NCBI GenBank assembly: GCA_011959105.1
Contig: BLLU01000225.1
Span: 1-64,000, forward strand
Source: Lachnospiraceae bacterium
GTDB taxonomy: Bacteria > Bacillota > Clostridia > Lachnospirales > Lachnospiraceae
Direction of reading: 5' to 3'
Length of the DNA: 64,000 bases
Below, one piece after another: positions 56,903 through 64,000 of this stretch. Position 1 is the stretch's first letter. Every line of letters begins with the position of its first letter. The notes beneath the pieces are model-generated. The model had not been told where the DNA came from, did no database searches, and saw nothing but the letters and a program-made list of their open reading frames with translations. The position numbers were made by a program, and so were the translations under genes.

Positions 56903-59900
56903 ATGAAGAACAATGAAATCATGATATCGGCAAGATTTGAATTTGGTGAAAAAAATAAATCGCAGGAACTTTCTTTTCTTGTGTTGAAAGACATATCGTT
57001 GAAAGCGTTTATGGAAGCCTTATACTATGGACTGAAAAAATCCAGGAAATATGAAAAGTGCTTTGAACTGCTGGAGCAGTATATTAAGACCCATAAAGAA
57101 ATACAAGTTCTATACACAGATAAGGGAAGCTACAATATTGTTGATTTTACTGCAGATCTGGAGAGAGACGGTAATAAGATTAAAATATACAATGCCGGAC
57201 TTGATCAGCTGGGATTTGTAACTTCAAGCTGCATTCTCTTCACTAAGGCAGATGAAATAAAACCCCTGTGTCTGTTTCATAAAGAAGAAAATAGCTATAT
57301 TTTGAAGGAAAAGGATACACTTGAATATAACATCAGCACCCGAAGACTAAATGTGATTGAACCCTCAATTATAGATATTATTCCGCCGAATGACATGCCG
57401 CAGAAAGATAAGGCGTCCTTTTTGGATGTAATTATTCCTACGGTTTTGTCCACAGGAGGAATGCTTGGTGCACGCTTCCTGATTATGAAACTTGCGCCAA
57501 GCGCATCCTCAATGGGCAATACAATGATTCTAATGTCGGGGGCTATGGGAGTGGTATCTCTGGTTACTTCACTTTACAGTTTTATGAAGAAAAAAACCGA
57601 CTATAAAAAGAATGTCCAGGAATGGAAAAGTAATTATGAGAATTATATTGGGAGGATTATTGGGACAATTCAGAAGTGGCAGGAAAGCGATATAGTATAT
57701 CTCAACAGTGTATACCCGAGCATGGATGTGCTGTTTGAAAACACAGCGGAAATAAACGGTGTTATTTTTTCCCGATCACAGAATGACAGTGACTTCATGA
57801 AAATTTCTCTTGGTACTTCCGATGAAGTAAAACCTCTTTTTGAGATTAGAAGTGAGAAGAAAGATAATATCTTTTATGATATTTATTATAAAATGCGAAG
57901 GGATAATAAAGGAATTGATATAATAATTCCTTCAAAAAAAGAGGACCACAAGCTGAATAAATTATCGCCGGAAGAAAAGGCAGAAAGAAAGAGAAACCGA
58001 TTTCTTCTCACAGATTTAGCTTATAATTTTGCAAACAAAGGAGTGGACGGCGAGAATGGCGGTGAGGTAATAGGCTTTAATTATCTGAGGAGTGACAGCG
58101 GAAAAAGACCGCCTTTGCTTTTGGACTTGAAAAACTGCGGTGCGTTGGGAGTAATATCAAACGACATCCAGACTTCCCAACGATTTATCCGGCATGTTGT
58201 TTTTGAGTTAGCGTATTATCATTCTCCAGAAGATCTGCAGTTTGTATTCTTTTTTGATAAAGAGGATCAGGAGGAGCGGCAGAACGAGATATTGCGTAAT
58301 TATAGATATTTGCCTCATACAAACGAATTGTTGGACGGCGTATCACAGTTTGTATTTGATAAAGAAAGTTCTGGCATCGTATTTGGACAACTGCTCAGCA
58401 TTATGAATAGCCGTTCCCATAACAAAAAGGAAGAGGCGGATGAACCGGGATCGGAAGAGAGGCTTACTCAAATTGTTTGCGTAGTTTTTTACGACTATGA
58501 TATCAAAGAAACGGGGTTCTCGAAATTTTTACCGGAAGTCCCCAAGGAAGGGGAAGCCTATGTTAACTCCGTTGGCCTGACCTTTATTTTTATACAACCG
58601 GTGAAGGATATGCTTCCGAAATATTGCGGAAATATTGTAAATATTGACAAGGATAATGAAAAAGGAAGGAAAGTCAGTCTACGATACAATGTGCTTAGCA
58701 GAGAAACACTAAATGCTTTAAGCGAGGACAGGGGAGATAAAACCAAGACAAATGATACTGACAAGCTGATTGAGTATAAGTATTTTCGAAACAGGTATAT
58801 GTTCGGAGTAGAAAACTATGACGATAAATTCAGTCTTGCATTTAGACAACTCAGCGCAATTTATTATACACGTATTGCGGAAAACGGTAAAGTCCCTTCC
58901 ATGGTGACTTTGTTTGAATTATATGGTTATAATACAGAAAAGATAAGAAACGGGGAAGTTGAATCGGGAATCAGGGAAAGTTGGAAAGATGTTGAAAGAA
59001 ATGATGTGACAAGAAATCTTCGCGTTCCCATTGGAAAGCATGAGCATGGCATATTATATCTGGATCTGTATGAGAAAGCAGACGGTCCACATATGCTTGT
59101 TGCAGGAACCACAGGTTCGGGAAAATCGGAGACAATCATCACCTATTTAATCGGGCTTTGCATGAAATTTTCTCCCCGGGACCTCAATCTTATGCTTGTA
59201 GATATGAAAGGTGGAGGTTTTTCAGACCGCCTGGGTGAGTTGCCGCATTGCGTAGGCGTGGTGACGGACACAGCAGGGGAGGAGGAAGGCACTTCTGCCG
59301 CATATATGCTTAAGCGTTTTCTTGAGACATTGAATGCGGAGATAAAGAGGCGTAAGCTTTTACTTTCAAGTCTTGGTGTGGACAATGTGGACTCCTATAT
59401 CAGGGCGTTAAGGCATATTCGGAAAATTAAGGAGTTGGAGGAAAAACCTGAAAATGCGGAGGAAATTCAGAAACTGAAGAAGCAGCTTAATGATAAGCAG
59501 AAAGAGATGCTCAGTATGGAATTGAACGAGTTTTCCCCCCTTTCGCATTTAATTCTTGTTGTGGATGAATTTACAGAACTTAAGCGTTTTTCCAATGAAA
59601 GCAGTGATGTGGATTTTATTGCGGAAATAACTACCATTGCCCGGGTGGGACGAACTTTGGGGTTCCATATTATTCTTGTGTCACAGAATATCGAAGGTGC
59701 TATTACGGATGATATCCGTGTAAACTCCAAAGCGAGGATATGCCTGAAGGTAGCGACCAGGCAGGCGTCAAAAGAAATGATTGGAAACACTGCTGCCGCT
59801 GCTCCAACCATGCCCCTCAATGGACGGGCTTATCTGCTTGTGGGGACGGGTACAAGATTCGAATATTTTCAGTCTGCTTATACGGGAGCAAATAGGAATC

Positions 59901-60157
59901 TCAATATAGAACCTGCCGTTGCCTTGGCTCAGGCAAACAATTCAGGCAGATATGACAGTGATTTCTATTTTTCTAAAAAAGATAATGCTTTGGAGAAAAG
60001 ACGAAGCGAAGGGGTAAGTGAACATGACACCCAGCTTGCGTTTATTGTTAAGACAATCATTGACATAGGCAAAAGTATGGAGAAACCCCGCCAGATTTTT
60101 TTGCCGCCGCTTCCGGTTGAAATACTGGATACAACAGATTGGGAGGGTTTGGAATGA
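56903..60157 (+). CDS. EssC/FtsK-SpoIIIE-like T7SS ATPase, N-terminal part
   Basis: Two predicted TM segments, Walker A VAGTTGSGKSETI, Walker B LILVVDEF, FtsK/SpoIIIE-type ATPase ending TDWEGLE*. Confidence 0.88.
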   Translation: MKNNEIMISARFEFGEKNKSQELSFLVLKDISLKAFMEALYYGLKKSRKYEKCFELLEQYIKTHKEIQVLYTDKGSYNIVDFTADLERDGNKIKIYNAGLDQLGFVTSSCILFTKADEIKPLCLFHKEENSYILKEKDTLEYNISTRRLNVIEPSIIDIIPPNDMPQKDKASFLDVIIPTVLSTGGMLGARFLIMKLAPSASSMGNTMILMSGAMGVVSLVTSLYSFMKKKTDYKKNVQEWKSNYENYIGRIIGTIQKWQESDIVYLNSVYPSMDVLFENTAEINGVIFSRSQNDSDFMKISLGTSDEVKPLFEIRSEKKDNIFYDIYYKMRRDNKGIDIIIPSKKEDHKLNKLSPEEKAERKRNRFLLTDLAYNFANKGVDGENGGEVIGFNYLRSDSGKRPPLLLDLKNCGALGVISNDIQTSQRFIRHVVFELAYYHSPEDLQFVFFFDKEDQEERQNEILRNYRYLPHTNELLDGVSQFVFDKESSGIVFGQLLSIMNSRSHNKKEEADEPGSEERLTQIVCVVFYDYDIKETGFSKFLPEVPKEGEAYVNSVGLTFIFIQPVKDMLPKYCGNIVNIDKDNEKGRKVSLRYNVLSRETLNALSEDRGDKTKTNDTDKLIEYKYFRNRYMFGVENYDDKFSLAFRQLSAIYYTRIAENGKVPSMVTLFELYGYNTEKIRNGEVESGIRESWKDVERNDVTRNLRVPIGKHEHGILYLDLYEKADGPHMLVAGTTGSGKSETIITYLIGLCMKFSPRDLNLMLVDMKGGGFSDRLGELPHCVGVVTDTAGEEEGTSAAYMLKRFLETLNAEIKRRKLLLSSLGVDNVDSYIRALRHIRKIKELEEKPENAEEIQKLKKQLNDKQKEMLSMELNEFSPLSHLILVVDEFTELKRFSNESSDVDFIAEITTIARVGRTLGFHIILVSQNIEGAITDDIRVNSKARICLKVATRQASKEMIGNTAAAAPTMPLNGRAYLLVGTGTRFEYFQSAYTGANRNLNIEPAVALAQANNSGRYDSDFYFSKKDNALEKRRSEGVSEHDTQLAFIVKTIIDIGKSMEKPRQIFLPPLPVEILDTTDWEGLE

Positions 60158-61890
60158 GCCGGGAGAAACTTTTGTGTACTTTGGGCAAATTTGACATACC
60201 CATCATTCAAATGCAGCCTGCTTTTACGGTAGATTTGCTTGATGCCAATCTGATGGTATTTGGTTCGGCGATGAGCGGAAAAACCACCTTTATTAAGACG
60301 CTGGTCAATATTTTGCATAAGCAGTATGACGCGACTTGGGAACAGATCTTTATTCTTGACTTTGGCGGGGCTTTGTCAGAATACCGCAGCATGCCTTTGG
60401 TGTCGGCGTATTTTGACAATTCCAATGAGGAATATGTGAAACGTGTTTTTAAAATGCTGGACAATATTCTGAAAGATAATATTAAAGTCCTAAACGGCAG
60501 AAATTACAGGGAAGCAGCAGAAAACCAGCCTCTACACACAACATTTGTGATTGACAATGTAAATGCGTTTATTGATGAATCAAGATATACTGCGTATCAG
60601 GAAAAACTTGCAAAACTTTGCAGGGATGGGTTGTCGAAGGGAATTACCGTTGTGGCCACGGCGGGAGATACCAAGGGGCTAAGTCCGTTTATGGGTAGCT
60701 TTAAACAGAAGGTTGCATTTGAGATGCCAACGGATAAATATGCGGACATATTTGGCGGAAAAGTCGATGCAATCGGTAACAATCCGGGTCATGGCTTTGC
60801 AAATGTTACAGTCAGGCCCGAGGGTGTTACAGGTACGTTCAGAATGAATCTGCCCTATGAAGTACAATGCTTCAAGGCTCAGGTCTTAGACGAAATCGAA
60901 GAAGATGGTTCTTCATCTGTTCCGTTTCAAGCTGCGCTGCGGAGGAAATTTGACTTTGATATTGGGACCGGGGAATATGGAAAACATGTTAAAAAGCATT
61001 TGTCTTTTCCAAAGGAACTTACAAAGACAGATTACTTGCAACTAAAGCAGAGTGCCGGCATGGAGGAACGATTTGACTGCCCTGTTAGTGTAGGCCTGGA
61101 TTATGTGGATTTCTGCCCAGTGACAGTTGATTTGGATAAATCCCATATTGTAGCTGTTTATGGGAAAAAGGAATTTGGAAAGACAAACCTTCTCAATCTA
61201 CTGATAGAAGGCCTCTTTGGGCAGAAAAAAGATCTGCGCCTTGTTCTTTTTGACGATGGGCGAAATCAACTAAAGGACCTATATGAAAAATATAAGGTAA
61301 TGGGGGATTGCATCCTGTTCAATAAATTTGAAAAGAAGGATTTGCAGTTACGGGACGGGACAACGGTCAGCAGGAAACTCTCACCCCTCCAACAGTTTTA
61401 TATCTATATAAATGAAAACTATATGGAACTGGATAAAAAATTTCTGGCAGGAATATATGGCTTGAGTGAGAATCTCAAAAAGGAATACGAAAATATTCCT
61501 GACTGTAGTGCGGAGGAAACGCCTTTTACCGTATTTGTTATGCAAAGCAAAATGATTTATCTGAATACTGCAGAAGGAAAACGGTTTATCAATTCCATTC
61601 TTCCACAGCTTGCCGCAGTAGCGGAGGAACAGAGAATGCTGTTTATCTTTTCGGATGTTCAGAAAATCAGTGATGGAGAGCAGAACTCATTTTTTAACAA
61701 TAATTTGTCCACAGTGTTTTTGCTGGATAATATTGCCGAATTCGCAGGAGAAAGGGGGCAGAAGTCTGTCTTTGGAAATATGGATGTAAAAATGTTAAAG
61801 GAAGATTATGCCCGCTGTGAATTAGGAGATGGCTATTACTATGATATTGAGGGAGATAAACTTGTTAAATTAAAGTTTATTAAATTCTAA
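60154..61890 (+). CDS. EssC-like second subunit with two more P-loop ATPase modules
   Basis: P-loops VFGSAMSGKTTFI and AVYGKKEFGKTNLL; ATG overlaps preceding TGA (ATGA). Confidence 0.82.
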   Translation: MSREKLLCTLGKFDIPIIQMQPAFTVDLLDANLMVFGSAMSGKTTFIKTLVNILHKQYDATWEQIFILDFGGALSEYRSMPLVSAYFDNSNEEYVKRVFKMLDNILKDNIKVLNGRNYREAAENQPLHTTFVIDNVNAFIDESRYTAYQEKLAKLCRDGLSKGITVVATAGDTKGLSPFMGSFKQKVAFEMPTDKYADIFGGKVDAIGNNPGHGFANVTVRPEGVTGTFRMNLPYEVQCFKAQVLDEIEEDGSSSVPFQAALRRKFDFDIGTGEYGKHVKKHLSFPKELTKTDYLQLKQSAGMEERFDCPVSVGLDYVDFCPVTVDLDKSHIVAVYGKKEFGKTNLLNLLIEGLFGQKKDLRLVLFDDGRNQLKDLYEKYKVMGDCILFNKFEKKDLQLRDGTTVSRKLSPLQQFYIYINENYMELDKKFLAGIYGLSENLKKEYENIPDCSAEETPFTVFVMQSKMIYLNTAEGKRFINSILPQLAAVAEEQRMLFIFSDVQKISDGEQNSFFNNNLSTVFLLDNIAEFAGERGQKSVFGNMDVKMLKEDYARCELGDGYYYDIEGDKLVKLKFIKF

Positions 61891-61903
61891 AGGAGTAAAA
61901 ATT

Positions 61904-62227
61904 ATGGGAAAAACAAATTTTGTTTCGGCTGATATTGAGAAACTTGTACAATTCGAAAAGAAGGGTGACGAGGCAATACGGGAATTTAACGCAATCAAGG
62001 ACCGGTTTAATGAAATTAACGAAACGTTGCTGAGTAAGTGGAAGGGAGAGGGACGGGATGCCTATAAGCAGGAGGCGGATCATATTATGGATAATATAGG
62101 CGGTATCAAAGACATACTTGACGCTATTAATAATGAGGCGATTAGGGATACCAGAGACATATATCTACAGCTTGACGAACAGTTGGGTGAGTTTAACAGA
62201 AATCCGCAGGCTGCTAGTGAGGAGTAG
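61904..62227 (+). CDS. WXG100 family protein
   Basis: NEINETLLSKWKGEGRDAYKQEADHIMDNI contains WKG motif. Confidence 0.8.
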   Translation: MGKTNFVSADIEKLVQFEKKGDEAIREFNAIKDRFNEINETLLSKWKGEGRDAYKQEADHIMDNIGGIKDILDAINNEAIRDTRDIYLQLDEQLGEFNRNPQAASEE

Positions 62228-62250
62228 ACTTCAAATATTCAGGGAGGTAA

Positions 62251-62415
62251 ATGATGGGGAAGCCAACCATTGGGGAACTCGATACGGATGTTGACAAAGC
62301 ACAAACTGAAATTCCTAAGAAATTAACAGTACTTGAGGAAACTTCCCGGGAGACCATATACAATCTTATTTTTTCTGATATTGCTAATAGAGATAAGGTC
62401 CAGAATAAGAAGTGA
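62251..62415 (+). CDS. small hypothetical protein (54 aa)
   Basis: Not in supplied ORF track; RBS GGGAGG then MMGKPTIGELDTDVDKAQTEIPKKLTVLEETSRETIYNLIFSDIANRDKVQNKK*. Confidence 0.5.
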   Translation: MMGKPTIGELDTDVDKAQTEIPKKLTVLEETSRETIYNLIFSDIANRDKVQNKK

Positions 62416-62429
62416 AAGGACAGAGAGAA

Positions 62430-63674
62430 ATGTCTACTATAACATTAAGTGCGAATAGGATAAATCGGATGCCTTCTTTGCTTACCAATACAGGTAACGC
62501 GGTCAAAGGCTATAAGGCAGGCCTGGAGGCTCTTAGATCCAAGCTGCTTGTCATCGATAACAGTGTGTGCAATCTGGAGGATGTAATAAGTTCAGTTAAG
62601 GCATCCACGCAAGTCCAGGAGGAAAAAAAGGAATCTCTGAATAGGCTGAACCAGGATGTAAACGATTTTATCATGGATGTAGTACGCATTGACGGAGATG
62701 CGGCGGATGCTATTAACCAGAGTCGCGATGACTTTTATAACGAGTATAATTATCTGAAACCGTGCGAGAAGAGTGGCTGGGAAAAATTTAAGGACGGCTG
62801 CAAAAAAGCCGGAGAGTGGTGTAAAAAACAATGGAGTAATTTTGTAAACGGCTTTAAGAAAAAATTTAACGAACTGGCGGCAGGATTTATAGATTGGGTG
62901 GGGCGATGCATTAATTCTATGCCTATTACCATTCTTGTTATAGGGATTGTTTTTGCTGCAAATCCTATTATAGTTACTGGGAAGATTTGGACAAAATATG
63001 ATCTTCCAGGTGCGGAAACTTTTTTGAAGTGGACACTTGGAGCAGTGAAAGACACTACATATGACGGCGTCTATCATCTAAGACAGGACTGGTGGCAAAG
63101 CTGGGGGCCGATTGGTTATAACGATGGATACGACAATGTTTTTTACTATGGCGTCGGAGCAACTGGAAATACAATTGACATAAAGAAGTCAGTAACATTT
63201 GATGTGGATATTGATGGTGACGGAGAAGCGGATAAAACATATATGTTCTGGTCCTGGAAAGGGGATTATATGAATCTGGGCGCAGGGGCCGAAACAGGGA
63301 TATATGAGTATTATTCCGATACGCATTGGCTAACCGCAACGGATCGGGCAACAGATATGGAACTTGCTCTTTACCATAAAGGGGAGTTGTTATATGAGTA
63401 TTCGCCTTATGGAGATACTGAACTTTGGAATAGTGGTGCGCAATGGTGGGTCACAGGGTTTGATTCACAAGTAATGAATGTTAAGGCGGAAGATTTGCAA
63501 GCTGTAACAACGATTGATTTTACCCAAATGGAAGATGGAAAAAAAATGTATGAGGCGTTCAAAAACGCTACTTTAAGCAGTGATAAAATTAGAGAGACAA
63601 GCGGCTGGACATTTTATGATGACACGCAAACAGCAATACTGAATTGGGAGGCGGATAATTGGAAAGAAGAATAA
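62430..63674 (+). CDS. T7SS effector-like protein: delivery-type N-terminus + TM + DUF4474-like C-terminal domain
   Basis: N-terminus homologous to 50916 toxin; TM MPITILVIGIVFAANPIIVTG; C-term MFWSWKGDYMNLGAGAETGIYEYY resembles DUF4474. Confidence 0.72.
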   Translation: MSTITLSANRINRMPSLLTNTGNAVKGYKAGLEALRSKLLVIDNSVCNLEDVISSVKASTQVQEEKKESLNRLNQDVNDFIMDVVRIDGDAADAINQSRDDFYNEYNYLKPCEKSGWEKFKDGCKKAGEWCKKQWSNFVNGFKKKFNELAAGFIDWVGRCINSMPITILVIGIVFAANPIIVTGKIWTKYDLPGAETFLKWTLGAVKDTTYDGVYHLRQDWWQSWGPIGYNDGYDNVFYYGVGATGNTIDIKKSVTFDVDIDGDGEADKTYMFWSWKGDYMNLGAGAETGIYEYYSDTHWLTATDRATDMELALYHKGELLYEYSPYGDTELWNSGAQWWVTGFDSQVMNVKAEDLQAVTTIDFTQMEDGKKMYEAFKNATLSSDKIRETSGWTFYDDTQTAILNWEADNWKEE

Positions 63675-64000
63675 TATGTTTATGCTGTATATTGACCTTT
63701 TACTTAACTGGCTGTTCAATCTCGGATATGCGGGTGCTTCAACTGAATCAAAGTTCAAAAACGGAAGCCGAATCAATAAAATATATTGAGGATACGGTGG
63801 TTCAGGCGCTGGAAACAAAAGACGCCGAACTGTTAAAAAGCGTTTTTTCAGAGCAGGCGCTGGAGCGGGCAAATGACATAGAACTGGGAATAGAGTATAT
63901 GTTTGACATTTATGAGGGGGATTTTGTAGAAATAACCCATTCTAATCATAGCGCAGATGAACATATTGAGAGAAATAATAGTTGGGCTTGCATATATGGA
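63659..64000 (+). CDS. lipoprotein, DUF5104-like (truncated by window end)
   Basis: Not in supplied ORF track; TTG start, LERRIICLCCILTFYLTGCSISDMRVLQ lipobox LTGC, then EDTVVQALETKDAELLKSVFSEQALERANDIELGIEYMFDIYEGDFVEI. Confidence 0.6.
   Translation, partial: MERRIICLCCILTFYLTGCSISDMRVLQLNQSSKTEAESIKYIEDTVVQALETKDAELLKSVFSEQALERANDIELGIEYMFDIYEGDFVEITHSNHSADEHIERNNSWACIYG

Noticed and set aside
1-64000. CRISPR array, rRNA operon, prophage
   Set aside because: No regularly spaced repeats, rRNA sequence, or phage structural or integrase genes seen in the window.

Overview
This 64 kb window looks like a chromosomal segment from a Clostridia/Lachnospiraceae-type bacterium. The taxonomic call is inferred from gene content and protein style. 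Positions 1 to about 50,000 are GC-rich and densely coding. They hold mostly housekeeping genes (ddh-lysA, tRNA-Leu, an rsmH paralog, an ABC-F ATPase, thyX, two M3-type peptidases, GH43 and GH3 glycosidases, ispG-polC, polA-coaE-FtsA-like, walJ-like MBL, ACT + PFL-family/DUF711, tmcAL, pta-ackA). This part also contains an IS110-family transposase followed by a long structured non-coding tail, and a decayed SAM methyltransferase. After ackA (about 50,000) base composition becomes AT-richer and a Type VII secretion (T7SS/Esx-like) locus begins and runs off the window end. It has a coiled-coil partner gene, a disrupted Hint-containing polymorphic toxin with a putative immunity gene, a TPR protein, several WXG100-like small proteins, an undescribed Lys/Pro-rich repeat protein, an FtsK/EssC-like ATPase split into two overlapping ORFs, a second effector-like protein sharing the first toxin's N-terminal domain, and a truncated lipoprotein. 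This locus is the best candidate for an under-described system. All calls come from reading the sequence and ORF track; no searches were run.
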